Numbered from the stretch's first letter, positions 52,390-62,519 are shown. The stretch: 64,000 nucleotides of DNA from Peromyscus leucopus (GCF_004664715.2 NC_051082.1:10463498-10527497), one strand, 5' to 3'. The notes: a model not told the origin generated them from the sequence alone. Numbers and translations are program-made.

Positions 52390-52617
52390 TTTTACAAATA
52401 AAATATAAATTTCTATTTATATTTTATGTGTGTCAATGTTTGCTTTCATGTGTATGTGCACCACATGTGTGCAGTGCCCTTGGAAGCCAGAAGAGGGCAT
52501 CAGATCCCCTAGAACTGGAGTTACAGATGGCTGTAAGCTGCCATGTGGTTGATGGGATTTAAACCCAAGCCCCCTGCAAGAGCAAGTGCTCTTAACCAAT
52601 GAGCCATCTCCCCAGCA
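52390..52617 (-). repeat. B2-superfamily SINE
   Basis: T-run, 'ttatattttatgtgtgtcaa', 'gaagccagaagagggcatca', 'gaactggagttacagatggc', 'gagcaagtgctcttaaccaa', 'tgagccatctccccagc'. Full length in reverse complement. Confidence 0.92.
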
Positions 52618-53344
52618 CCAAATCTCAAACTCTTTATGTGTGTGATACTTACTCAGTGACCAAGCCACAGAACTAGCCGGCCATCCTTCAGAAGACTCAT
52701 AACAAGTCAGCACAGAATGTGGAGCCACATGTCATGGGTGCTTTAGCCAGTTAGATGAGTTTGTGCCCTAACTTCTCTGCCCACAATTGAAGGAAAGCTG
52801 CAAAACTAACTTCTTATGGGCAACCAAACCTTGTTCATCTCTGTGTTAAATGAGAACATCAGGCATACAGACAGAACAAATGGAGACGTTCTTGGCAGTG
52901 TTGCATGGGGCATGGAACCCAGAGCCTTGTATATATAAGGCAACCACCACACTATATCCCCATGAAGAATAGATGAATGATGATTTTAACACATAGGTAA
53001 TGTCAGAAACAAGCTGGGGATGTGTGAGCAAGAAAAAGCAGGGAAGGCAAGCTCAAGATTTTGACAAATAAAATTATGCCAGTTATCAACAGTATCCCTC
53101 TGGTGGCAAAATGAACCCCAGGCAAACCCTCTGTAGGGGTGGTTGATGTCTCTTTATTGAAGTTTTGTTGTGTGTCTGTCTCTGAAATGCAAATTCAGGA
53201 GAAAGATCTGTCCCTTCCCAAGGAACAGGAGTGGCACAGGCTATGAAACAAAACTAAATATGGCACTCTGGTTTCAGATAGATCGTCTTTAGAGACATTG
53301 TGGGTTCTCACAACAGGATGGGTCCTTCTTTCATGGGTCTGTTC
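52618..53344. other. unassigned non-coding block
   Basis: No recognised feature. Confidence 0.4.
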
Positions 53345-53722
53345 ATCTCTAAATAATCAACTTGGTGGAATTGAGAATCACCTAGGAGACACACACACTT
53401 CTGATGTGCCTGTGAGGATGCTTCCAGAAAGGGTTAACTGAGCAGAGATGAACCACGCTGGATGTGGGCGGCAACATCCCCTAGGCTGGGGTCCTGGGCT
53501 GAATAAAAGGAAAAAGAGAGCTGAGCACCAATGTTCATCTCTCTCTCTGCTCTGGCTCCACAGTCGGAAGCAATGTGACCAGCTACTTTCATACTCCTGC
53601 CTCCACGCCTTCCCTGCCATGATGGACTGCACCCTCAAACAGTGAGCCTGAATGAACCCTTCTCTACTGAAGGCATTTTGTCAGGTATCTCAACACAGTG
53701 ATGAAAAGAACCATTAATACGG
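53345..53722 (+). repeat. rodent MaLR-type LTR repeat
   Basis: 'gagaatcacctaggagacac', 'gcctgtgaggatgcttccag', 'atgtgggcggcaacatcccc', 'gggctgaataaaaggaaaaa', 'gccatgatggactgcaccct', 'gtcaggtatctcaacacagt' in sense order. Nearly full length. Confidence 0.75.
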
Positions 53723-54349
53723 TGTCCACGATGGAGGTCAATTCCTACTTACAGCTTTAACGTCACCCTGACCACAAAAGTCTCTTATTTGTTAGGTGAG
53801 GTTGACTAAAGCCATTTCTGGGATTGGACACTCCTCACTCTACTCTTCAGGACTGTGGCCATAATCTAGAGGGTTGGGGGCCATGGATCGGTTGTAACGT
53901 TGCATTAGCTCCTTGGCCATTTATCAACAAGGCTGTTATTCCTGGTGCTGTCACATCTTCTGGCATGGTCTCTAGTGACCACTGTGCATTTATCAGCATA
54001 TCTGCAGGACCCCTTACCTCCCTTGTTTGCCCACATACCACCCTGGAGTTTGTGGAGTATTCTGAGATTTCACAGGTTCAACCACAGGGACCTATCATCT
54101 CTAACTCATGGGTCAAGGTCTCCCAGTTAGGCTTCTCGCCTCCTCTACTCCCTCACTGTACCTGCTGTAGGTGAATCATAGAAGGCTTTCTAACTACCTG
54201 GGCTCCACTGAGAGGGGAAACAAAGATGATAGTCGAGTTGCGTAAAAATTGAAAGGCTGCCTTGTACTCAGATCCCATCCTTCATGTGGGGTGTCTGGGA
54301 AAAATGGATCTACCCCCTCATGGAAGAGCTGAAACCAATGAACTCTTCG
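53723..54349. other. unassigned non-coding block
   Basis: No repeat or exon that I can name. A 116-codon open frame (53824-54174) has no recognised relatives. Confidence 0.4.
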
Positions 54350-54690
54350 AGTGATAAACCACTGGCCTTGGATCTGACAAGAGACCCTGAGATATCACAC
54401 CCAAAATATGAGCAACAAAGTAAAGAAGGAAGTTGGACTTCTTCATTGAAGTTAAAATGTTTGTGCAACAGTTATCAAAAAACCAGAATCTACAGAAGGG
54501 GAAAAAATGTTTATGAATTGTCCTGAATGTGACAAAAAGACAAACAACTCATTTTTAAATTGGGTGAAAGACTTGCATAGGCATTTCTGCAATTATGCAA
54601 ATGAATGCTAATTATTCAGTAAGAGTGATATTAGGACATGCAGATATAAGGGCAATGGGGTGTCCCCACTCACTCTCCTCTAAGGCTTAA
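54350..54690 (+). mobile_element. ancient L1 ORF2 fragment (L1M-type)
   Basis: Sense-strand ORF2 3' strings in order: 'ccttggatctgacaagagac', 'gatatcacacccaaaatatg', 'agcaacaaagtaaagaagga', 'gttggacttcttcattgaag', 'tttaaattgggtgaaagact', 'tgcataggcatttctgcaat'. Gapped and stop-containing. Confidence 0.8.
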
Positions 54691-54699
54691 TTAATATTT

Positions 54700-54778
54700 T
54701 CTTTTCTAGTGGCGGTAGTCGAACTCGGCATCACATGGGCCAGGCAAGTGCTCTACCTTGGAGCTACAACTCCAGCCA
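54700..54778 (-). repeat. ID-like SINE
   Basis: 'agtcgaactcggcatcacat', 'gccaggcaagtgctctacct', 'ggagctacaactccagcc' is an ID head in reverse complement. Confidence 0.75.
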
Positions 54779-54784
54779 CATGGT

Positions 54785-54905
54785 TCCATTTGGCAAATAG
54801 AAAATCAAGACTCAGGGGGTTTGGTTGACTTGCTCATCATCCAAACGGCACTGCTGAGATTTGAACCCACAGTCCTGTATGACTCCAGAGCTTATGTCAT
54901 ATGGC
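54785..54905 (+). repeat. MIR remnant
   Basis: 'aaaatcaagactcagggggt', 'tggttgacttgctcatcatc', 'ctgctgagatttgaacccac', 'agtcctgtatgactccagag' follow the MIR 3' part closely. Confidence 0.75.
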
Positions 54906-54921
54906 ATAACCTTGGTGGGCA

Positions 54922-55163
54922 GCTTAGTTACTTTTCTGTTTCTGTGAAAACACCCTAGACAAAATCAACGTTAAGAGAGAAAGGTTGGCTTTAGCTCACA
55001 CTTCACAGTATGGTCCTTCATGGCAGGGAGGTCAAGGCATCAGGGGCTGGAGGCAGCTGGTCAGAAGAGATGATGTGAGCTAGTGCTCAGCATGGTTTCC
55101 CCACTCTTGTCCTCTGCATCTCTTGTCCAGAGAACGGTCCCACATATACTCAAGATGGGTCTT
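54922..55163 (-). repeat. MaLR-type LTR repeat, outer copy, left part
   Basis: 'cttagttacttttctgtttc', 'tgaaaacaccctagacaaaa', 'ttggctttagctcacacttc', 'ctggaggcagctggtcagaa', then 'ctcaagatgggtctt' where a younger element interrupts. It resumes at 55490. Confidence 0.75.
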
Positions 55164-55485
55164 TGTGGTGGTTTGAATGAAAATGGCCCCATGGGCTCAT
55201 ATGTTTGAATACTTGGTTCCCATTTGGTAGAAATGCTTGGGAAGGATTAGGAGGCGTGACCTTGTTGGAGGAGGTATATCAAAAGACTCATGCTACTCGC
55301 TTCCTCCTCCCCCTCTCTCTGTCTCCAACTTGCAGATCAAGATGTGAATCTCCTAGCTGTTCCTGCTGTCACATCTTTGCTCTGCCATCTTGGCCTCTGC
55401 CCCTCTAAAACCATAAGCCACAAATTAAGGGTTTTGTTTTTTTATAAGTTGCCCTGGTCATGGTGTTACATCACAGCAATGGACA
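55164..55485 (+). mobile_element. MaLR-type LTR inserted into another LTR
   Basis: Starts 'tgtggtggtttgaatgaaaa', contains 'gggaaggattaggaggcgtg', 'gccttgttgg'-type string, 'ctctgcccctctaaaaccat', 'cctggtcatggtgttacatc' and ends 'cacagcaatggaca' (TG...CA ends). The tetramer 'tctt' flanks it (55160-55163 and 55486-55489). Removing it and one 'tctt' rejoins the outer repeat in its expected order. Confidence 0.8.
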
Positions 55486-55599
55486 TCTTCTGACACCAAT
55501 TAATGTAACCAAGGTAATCCCCAACAGGTATTCTCACAGGCCTGTCTCCCCAGTGAGCCTGTATTGTGTCAAGTCAAAGATTAACAACAAGCATCACAG
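55486..55599 (-). repeat. MaLR-type LTR repeat, outer copy, right part
   Basis: 'caccaattaatgtaaccaag', 'gtaatccccaacaggtattc', 'attgtgtcaagtcaaagatt', 'aacaacaagcatcaca' continue the outer element from 55163. Confidence 0.75.
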
Positions 55600-55913
55600 T
55601 GAGCTTCTAGACTGTGTATAATTTTGACACCAATCTCGGCAGGTCCATGGACATCACTGGTAAGTGACTTAGGGCATAAGAGTATAAGCAATGTTGGATC
55701 AGATATTCATGACATGCAGACTCAGCTTTGGCAGTGTCTGGAGAAAAGGAAGAGGGTTGCATTGGTAAAATTCTTCTCCTGGGTGGGAGAGGGGATTGAA
55801 CAATGTTTACCCTCTCTACCTGTGACCCAAAGCTCAATTCCATCATAGTTTTTCCTGGAGAACCAATGCATTTATTGAGCATACTTTCAGAGCATTAGTG
55901 AAGGATCACCAAT
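55600..55913. other. unassigned non-coding block
   Basis: No recognised feature. Confidence 0.35.
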
Positions 55914-56424
55914 TGTTGTAGAGTATTAGTTGAAGATGTGTTACATTTGTTTATGCTGTAGAACATTGGTTTAATGATGAAAAAATACGTTGCATTCTTT
56001 TATGTTGCATTTGTTTAACTCAGTGAAGCTGTGTTACTGTGCCTGTCTAAACACCTGATTGGTCTAATAAAGAGCTGAACAGCCAATAGCTAAGCAGGAA
56101 AAATAATAGGTGGGGTTGGTAGGCAGAGAGAATAAATAGAAGGAGAAATCAGGGAAGAGAGAGAGGAGCAAAAAAAGAAGGGGCCAGCCACCCAGCTGTA
56201 CAGCCAGACATGGAATAAGAAGGAAAGAAATGGTATATAGAATAGAGAAAGATAAAAGTCCAGAGACAGGATAATTTAAGTTAAGGAAAGCTAGAAACAA
56301 GCCAAGCTAAGGCTGGGCATTTATAAGTAATAGTAAGTCTCTGTGTATATTTACTTGAGAGCTGAGTGGTGGGCCCCTCAAAGAGCCAAAAGAGTTAGAA
56401 AACAACCACCAACAGTTACTGACA
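55914..56424 (+). mobile_element. cricetid-type solo LTR
   Basis: 'gaagatgtgttacatttgtt', 'ttgcattcttttatgttgca', 'cctgattggtctaataaaga', 'gctgaacagccaatagctaa', 'taggtggggttggtaggcag', 'gggcatttataagtaatagt', 'gctgagtggtgggcccctca'. I associate this with an ERV LTR family (mys/MYSERV-like, name from memory) abundant in cricetid rodents. 'ccaat' and 'aataaa' are present as promoter and polyadenylation-type signals. No internal retroviral genes flank it. Confidence 0.7.
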
Positions 56425-57099
56425 TGAGAGTGTGTGACCCCAAAGCAGCCACAATAGAAAGTCTTCACCCAGCATGGATGACGGCTTCCCCACAGCTGTG
56501 CAAATGGAATTTTCTTCTATTAACCTATCCTAGCACCTAGAGACCAAGAGAGATTAGAGCAAAATTACATACACTTGTCTGGAAGGAGTGATTGGAATAT
56601 CAAGTGAGAGTCCAATGACTGCCCTCACCCTTCTCTTCTCGGGGGTCTTTGGGTCTGGACGGTGATAGACTCTCAGAAGTGGATACGGCTGATCTCATAA
56701 AAATGGCTCCGTCTGGCTCAGAAGACCATGCTTTACAAAAGTAGGTCATCCATCATCTTGCTATCCAGGCATCTGCTTCTGGGGTCTACGGAATTCCAAA
56801 CAACCAGAGCTGGAAAGCACCGTGGCCTTGTTTACCAGATGTTTGAGAGTGTGCTGTTCCCGCCCTTCTCATGTCAGAGCCCTTGGATGAGAGTCAATGG
56901 CACAGATATTCTTGCTGCTACTAACAACAGCGCCGCCCTTTCAGCTGTGAGGCCAAGGCTTTGCACAGCAAGTTCCAAGAGAATTGTCTTGTTTTAGATG
57001 CCTTTGGATGGTGTCAGCATCTCTGCTTTCAGATGAGATACCTGCCTGGCTCAGGGGTGAGAGAGAAGCATGGTCATTTAACTGGGATATGATGTAAGC
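56425..57099. other. unassigned non-coding block
   Basis: No recognised feature. Confidence 0.4.
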
Positions 57100-57548
57100 A
57101 TATCATGGAATGTTGCCCCCCCTCATAAAACATATCTGTCTAGAAACTGAAAGTGACTTGGTATGGACATAGGAGAAATCGGGTCTTTTGGGGGTTAAGT
57201 TAAGGGATTTGAGATGGAGCATTCTGGATTTAGGAGAGTCCTAGGTATTGTGACAGGTGTCCTTATAAAGAAAATTATTTAGGAAGGTTTGTAATACGGG
57301 CATGTGAGAAGGCATCCACATGAAGACAGTGGCAAGCCCTGTGTATATAGGCCAAGGGATGCTGGGAGTGGCCAGCCACCATCAGGGGCTTGAAAGGGGT
57401 CATAGAACAGATTTTTCCCCTCGTGTCCTCAGAAGAGCATCCATGCCATCCCCTCCCATCTCCCCAACTCTGAGAGACTCCTGTTGTTCTAATCCATTCC
57501 ATCTGTGGTTGTTTGCTAAGGCAGCCCAGGAAACTAAGATGGTAGCAA
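57100..57548 (+). repeat. old MaLR-type LTR (MLT1-like)
   Basis: 'gttgccccccctcataaaac', 'gtgacttggtatggacatag', 'gacaggtgtccttataaaga', 'catccacatgaagacagtgg', 'ggccaagggatgctgggagt', 'aaggcagcccaggaaactaa' follow a mammalian-wide MaLR-type LTR in sense order. Confidence 0.6.
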
Positions 57549-57749
57549 GGTAGGATTTGAACACATACGCCAGCCCAAACTCATTCTACTAACGCGTAAA
57601 TCACACATGCAGAACTAGCTCTGTACTTCCTAGTGCATCAGCTCAATTTCATCATTTCCACACTCAGTGTTCCAGACTACACTTATTTACAAAGAGGGGG
57701 GGGTACAGAGAGAAGAGACAGAGAGAGAGGCAGACACATCTCCCCAAAA
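57549..57749. other. unassigned short block
   Basis: G-run near 57697 and a GA-rich stretch at 57706-57732. No gene. Confidence 0.4.
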
Positions 57750-57990
57750 GAGCCTCTTCATCCATTTTCTTAATATGATTTCTACTTCTCAAAAGCTAAA
57801 AAGGAAAAGACACATAAATCGCATCAGCCACTCAAGCCAGGCAGACTGTAGGGTGAAAGAATTTAGCCTTGAAATGCAAAACCAGAGCCATTAAATCCCT
57901 CCAGCATTTGTGACAATATTTGATTAACATGGAGCCTCTTACTGTTCCCTTTCAGACAATGTGGAAAGGCAGGGAGCCACTCTGCCCTGT
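57750..57990. promoter_or_regulatory. candidate conserved non-coding element
   Basis: Repeat-free, with 'cacataaatcgcatcagcca', 'gagccattaaatccctccag', 'gtgacaatatttgattaaca' (FOX/homeodomain-type cores). Motif-only evidence. Confidence 0.28.
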
Positions 57991-58104
57991 GTTTGATGTG
58001 ACTATGGAGGGCTGGAGAGCCAGCAGAAATGCTAAGCCTTGATGGCTTGCTGTCATTATCCAGTTAGTTGGGAACCCAGAAACAGTCCAGATTTCCAGGC
58101 CCTC

Positions 58105-58430
58105 CAATCAGGATCTTCTCAAGGTTTGCAGTCCTCTGAACTCTGTTTCCTTTACTGGAATTGTCTACCCCACCCTAAACACCAGCCAGCAAGCTCCTGC
58201 ATATACTTCAAGACTCAGTCTCCATGAGATATCTTCCTTGACTTTTCCAACTCCAGGATCTCCTACCAAAAAAAAGTTTCAGTTATCTCACTCTTTGTAC
58301 ACACACTATAGTTTGTATGTACCCCAGACATACCCTGCATGGTACTTCATACTATTCGATTCCTACCCTTTTTGCAAAGACCTGTTTATCCCAATGCCTA
58401 AGGAGTCCATGGGAGGCCTTTGAAGGAAGC
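58105..58430 (+). mobile_element. L2 3' end
   Basis: 'gtttcctttactggaattgt', 'cagcaagctcctgcatatac', 'ttcaagactcagtctccatg', 'agatatcttccttgactttt', 'ctctttgtacacacactata' follow the L2 3' UTR pattern ('tggaatgc..', 'cttcaagacccagctc', 'ccttccctgac'). Confidence 0.65.
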
Positions 58431-58809
58431 TATCAACTCCAGAAATTATTTACAACATAGTTTGCAAATGTTTGGGAATGTCACAGCTTGGTGTGTCGCC
58501 CCAGACTTTGAAGGCTGAAATGCATCTACAATCCTGTGCTCATAGTGACATTCTCCCAGCTTTTTTACCTCTGTCACCAAGAGCAGCACCTGGCCTGCAC
58601 GTGGGAAAACTTCTTTTTTCATTATTGCATAAAATTTTGATAGACATAATTAAGATGGCCTGGGGTTCTGAACGCAATTGTGTTTACTACGCTCTCATTG
58701 GCTGATGCTTGTGGCTGATCTGCTGGGATGGACCAAATAAGCACAGCGATGATGATTGGTTGCTCACTGATGTGTGTGTTGATGAAGTCATGAAGTTCAG
58801 GGAGCATTA
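58431..58809. other. unassigned non-coding block
   Basis: No recognised feature. Confidence 0.35.
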
Positions 58810-59022
58810 GACGTGGGGAGATGGCTTCGTCTGTCATTTGCTGTACAAGCATGAGAACTTGTGTTCAATCCCCAGAATGTAGTTCTCTAAAAACCTAGGC
58901 ATGGTGGCACATGTTACAGCCCCAGTGCTGGGGAGTTAGAGACAGAGAGATCCCTGAGGCTCGGTGGCCAGTCAGCCTGGCCTGTGTGGCCAATCAAGAC
59001 ACCCTGTCTCGAACAAGCACAG
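58810..59022 (+). repeat. B4 SINE
   Basis: 'acgtggggagatggcttcgt', 'gtgttcaatccccagaatgt', 'acctaggcatggtggcacat', 'gctggggagttagagacaga', 'gtggccagtcagcctggcct', 'caagacaccctgtctcgaac'. Truncated after the B1-like part. Confidence 0.88.
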
Positions 59023-59028
59023 TAGGAG

Positions 59029-59190
59029 CTGGAGAGATGGCTGAGTAGTTAAGAACAATTAGTGCTCTTGAAGAGGACCCAAATTTGGTTCCCAGTACCC
59101 ATGATGGGCAGCTCACAACTACCTGTAAATTCACCTCCAGGGGATCCAATGTCTTTGGCCTTAGAGGGAACCCACATGCATGTAGCATAT

Positions 59191-59192
<2 letters not shown>
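59029..59192 (+). repeat. B2-superfamily SINE
   Basis: 'gagctggagagatggctgag', 'ttagtgctcttgaagaggac', 'gcagctcacaactacctgta', 'ccaggggatccaatgtcttt'. Follows the B4 after only a few bases. Its tail is the CA array. Confidence 0.9.
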
Positions 59193-59230
<38 letters not shown>

Positions 59231-59323
59231 ACATATGCACACACACATACACACACATACACACACACACAAACATACACACACATACACACATGCACAC
59301 ACATACACACACACACACACACA
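59193..59323. repeat. imperfect (CA)n array
   Basis: About 130 bp of CA with TACA and TGCA interruptions, grown from the B2 tail. Confidence 0.97.
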
Positions 59324-59615
59324 GTTTGGGGGCTTTTTGTCACTGCAGCACAACTCCACCTATCCTGACTGATACAAGCTGGCCAGCCCGGTGTCAAGAA
59401 GCAAATGCTATGGCTGTCAGAGTAGCCCTCCTCTCCTCGTGGGTCTGGTATTTCCATCCTTGTTCTGCTGGGTGATGAGTACCCTGGGTACCCCCTCAGC
59501 GACACTTTCATTCTTGTTGGAGGTGTACCCGCTTCCAAAGTAGCTTAACACAGGCTGGATTTGGAGTCCAGCAGACTAAGGTTTAGGTTCCGGATCTCCC
59601 ACGTATCCCTCTTCC
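59324..59615. other. unassigned short block
   Basis: No recognised feature. Confidence 0.35.
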
Positions 59616-59705
59616 AATGCGCATTTATTGAGCACCTACTGTGTGCCGACTACTTGGTACCTGTGCAGCTGGGAACAGGATAGATGCTAAAACTGGGTAA
59701 ACATA
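59616..59705 (+). repeat. MIR-like remnant
   Basis: 'atgcgcatttattgagcacc', 'tactgtgtgccgactacttg' is a clear 'atttattgagcacctactgtgtgcc' core. The remainder is diverged. Confidence 0.65.
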
Positions 59706-59939
59706 TCCTAGGCAAGGCACCACCAAAGCCAGTGTGACCATCTTAGGGCAGAATGGATGTCATGAGGGGAACAAGCTCCACACGCTACTGTGTGAGAGTT
59801 TGTGCAAACCTTCAATGGGAAGGGACAGAGCAAAGGGTGACAGAAGCTCTCGGTGAGTAAAAAAGGACCTGATCACCTCCCATGGGAACAGGATTCTGGG
59901 AAGAGGGAAGAGTGGGTGAAAAGGCCCTGAGGCAAAATG
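59706..59939. other. unassigned short block
   Basis: No recognised feature. Confidence 0.3.
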
Positions 59940-60045
59940 GAGACAGCTCACATTTCCTGAGCGTGGGCCACATGTCTGGCCTTGGATAAACACAGGACTT
60001 TTTTTTTTTTTATTTCATCACACGACAACCCTGTCGGCTTGTCAC
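59940..60045 (+). repeat. MIR-like remnant
   Basis: 'ctcacatttcctgagcgtgg', 'catgtctggccttggataaa', a T-run, then 'atttcatcacacgacaaccc' match the MIR core to the 'atttaatcctcacaacaacc' segment. Confidence 0.6.
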
Positions 60046-60047
60046 TT

Positions 60048-60398
60048 GGCACAGTTTGAATAGGAAATGTCCCCTGGGCCTCATTAATTGAATGCTGGGG
60101 GTGTTCTTTGGGCCTCCTAATTCTGGAAACAGGAAGTGAGGTCTGTGTGGAGGAAGTAGGTCACTGGTGGGAGGGGCCGTAAGGCTTTGGAGGGTGCACT
60201 TGTCTCCAGGCCCTTCCCCCTCCTCTGTTTCCGGCCCACCACGGTGTGAGCAACTCCTTTCTCTGTGTGCATCCACTCCATGATGCTCAGCCTTGCCACA
60301 GGCTCACAGTCAATGGAATCTTCGGAGCCGTGAGCTAAATAAATCTCACCTCCTTAAGAGGTTTCTCTCCAATATTCTGGTGACAACTATTCACATGG
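60048..60398 (+). repeat. rodent MaLR-type LTR repeat
   Basis: 'cacagtttgaataggaaatg', 'cctcctaattctggaaacag', 'gaagtaggtcactggtggga', 'gtgagctaaataaatctcac', 'gaggtttctctccaatattc' in sense order, diverged. Confidence 0.55.
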
Positions 60399-60849
60399 AG
60401 CGAACAGGACCTTGTCATCGTCTGGGGCAGATAGAGGACAAAAGGCCCATCAAAACGCCAAGGATTTTGCAAAAGACAAGACTAGGGTGACCACAGCCAC
60501 CTCTTTGTAGAGCCCCCAGCCTCCAGCTGAGCCTGCTGCTCTACCTGGTGAGAACCATCTCTGTTCCCCTTGAGCAGGTAGGTCAGTCTCCCCAAGCTTC
60601 ATTCTTTACCCTTGGGAAACTGAATGACAAGAGACCCACTCTGTCTTGGGAAAAAATGTCTTAACATGGTGGCAGGGGGTGGGGGGGATGTTCTTGCCTT
60701 ACATCCAAACACAATCCAAGTTAGCTCTTGTCGCCTGTTTTTCAACCGTTAGCCACCATCCAACTTGATGGACGCAACCAGAAATAGATGTACAAAGAGT
60801 TTGGATTGTGATCATTTTCTCTGAGGCAACAGACATCTCTTCAGATATG
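60399..60849. other. unassigned non-coding block
   Basis: G-rich run near 60672-60688. Otherwise nothing recognised. Confidence 0.35.
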
Positions 60850-61040
60850 ATTAGCTTGAATATTCTTTAACGCGTGGGGGTGATGTCTATTATCTGATGT
60901 GCGATTAATGAAAGCCGTTAATATAAACAGCGAGAGGACAGACACCCCGCTTTCCCCAGTGGCTGCTAATTAAGGAAGAGCTGCTCATTTCAGGATGACA
61001 AGTGACTGCTCTGTCTCAGCTGTCTGGAACAATCTATCAA
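60850..61040. promoter_or_regulatory. candidate conserved enhancer block
   Basis: Repeat-free with dense homeodomain-type cores and CpGs: 'gtgcgattaatgaaagccgt', 'taatataaacagcgagagga', 'gctgctaattaaggaagagc', plus an MluI-type ACGCGT near 60870. It is the strongest motif cluster in the window. Conservation not tested. Confidence 0.38.
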
Positions 61041-61404
61041 GAAGTGAAACTTTTAGGACATCACCCAGAAAAGAGCACAACCATAAAACCAAAAATCTCT
61101 TCTCCTGATAGGAGCAGTTGTAACAGCAGCATCAACTCAAGAATATATCAGAAGTGTCCACGTGCCTACTCCAAGTTCAGTGCTCTGTGGCCCTGCTACT
61201 ATCTCACCTTCCCTTGGTGGATTCTTGGGTTGCGTTCCACTTGGGGACAGAGTTTCCAGTCTTACAGTCCGTGGGAAATGATCTGTGGCACAGGACCCAA
61301 TTAAAGATGGAGGTTTGGCGTTTGGAAAAGGAAAGGTACAGAATTTATGCATCCCATGGAGTCAAGTTGAGCATTGTGGGACTAAGGAGAGCAATGAGAT
61401 CTAC
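61041..61404. other. unassigned non-coding block
   Basis: No recognised feature. Confidence 0.35.
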
Positions 61405-61425
61405 AGACAGACAGACAGACAGACA

Positions 61426-61472
<47 letters not shown>
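61405..61472. repeat. (CAGA)n-(CA)n compound microsatellite
   Basis: About six CAGA units followed by about 22 CA units. Same structure as 61990-62055. Confidence 0.97.
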
Positions 61473-61473
<1 letters not shown>

Positions 61474-61647
61474 ATGGTTTGGTTGAGGGAGTCTTGGTCA
61501 TACTTAGCAAAATGTGAACACAATGAGAGTGTAATGACTGATTTGGGTGCCGGGGACACGTGGAAAGCAGTGAACGTGATCTGATGGAACGGATGGCTAA
61601 CCATGCCACGCACGAGCTGGTGAGCAGAGGACAAGAACCAAGGTTGC
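61473..61647. other. short spacer
   Basis: Nothing recognised. Confidence 0.3.
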
Positions 61648-61985
61648 AGGGCTGGGAGAGGGCTCGGTGGGTGAAGTACTAGGTACTTGGCCGGCGAGCA
61701 CAAGGACCTGAGTTTGGATCCCCAGCATCCGTGTTAAAAAGCTTGGCACAGTGGAGCCAATTCATCATACGAGTGTGCAGGGAGGTAGAGATAGGACTCC
61801 TGGAGCTCCATGGCTAGGTGTGCTTGCTGAACTGGGTGAGATCTGGTTCAGGGAGAAAGCCCGTCTCAAAAAATCAAGTGGAGAGCAATGCAGGAAGACA
61901 CCCAACATCAGTCTGTGCCATCTGCAGGCATGTGCACTTGCATGTGCACACATGTGAACATGCACACATGCATATACCACATACA
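61648..61985 (+). repeat. B4 SINE, full length
   Basis: 'gggctgggagagggctcggt', 'gacctgagtttggatcccca', 'gtgcagggaggtagagatag', 'gctgaactgggtgagatctg', 'gagaaagcccgtctcaaaaa', 'gtggagagcaatgcaggaag', 'gcacttgcatgtgcacacat'. All three parts of B4 are present and the tail is a compound microsatellite. Confidence 0.9.
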
Positions 61986-61989
61986 CACA

Positions 61990-62009
61990 AACAGACAGAC
62001 AGACAGACA

Positions 62010-62055
<46 letters not shown>
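61990..62055. repeat. (CAGA)n-(CA)n compound microsatellite
   Basis: About six CAGA units followed by about 21 CA units at the B4 tail. Confidence 0.97.
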
Positions 62056-62058
<3 letters not shown>

Positions 62059-62519
62059 AAGGACTTAGAAGGCAATGTGATCCACTTTTCAGTGCCTGGA
62101 GGACAGCCAGGGGCAGGTGTGGGTACACAGGATGTTTGTGGCTCTGAGGCTCAGACATGGGATGCTTGAAAGCTGAGCCCAGAACACACCCAGGAGGGCA
62201 TGCGAGTCAATGCAGAGGAGCGGGTGCAAAGGTCTGAGCAGGAAGGCATGGTAGACAGGCTTCTTCCAAGGGAGGGCACCGTGATTAGGAGGGAGAAGAG
62301 ATTCCTGGCTGAGACTGGACATAACGGGGGAGAGTTGTGGGTAGATGAAAGGAGAAAGCTGAGGTTGCGAGGGAGGAGGAAGCGGTGGCTCTGGTGAGGT
62401 GTGGCTTGCAGAACACATCAGGAACGTTTGCAATTCGCAACGGAGGCCAAGTTCACACTCCCGTAGCCTAGCCTGGAAAAGCCCCTGGGCTTCTTCTAAA
62501 GATAGCAGAGATTGCCGCA
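62056..62519. other. unassigned non-coding block
   Basis: No recognised feature. Open frames on both strands are short and unlike known proteins. Confidence 0.4.

Noticed and set aside
53824..54174. 116-codon open frame in repeat-poor DNA, possible exon or processed pseudogene
   Set aside because: The translation resembles no family I know. I see no convincing splice pair and no poly-A or duplication for a processed copy.
54350..54690. Possible functional reverse transcriptase
   Set aside because: Only a short, gapped, stop-containing ORF2 remnant of an old L1 is present.
55914..56424. Full endogenous retrovirus
   Set aside because: Only one LTR is visible. Neither flank shows a primer-binding site followed by gag or pol sequence, nor a second LTR.
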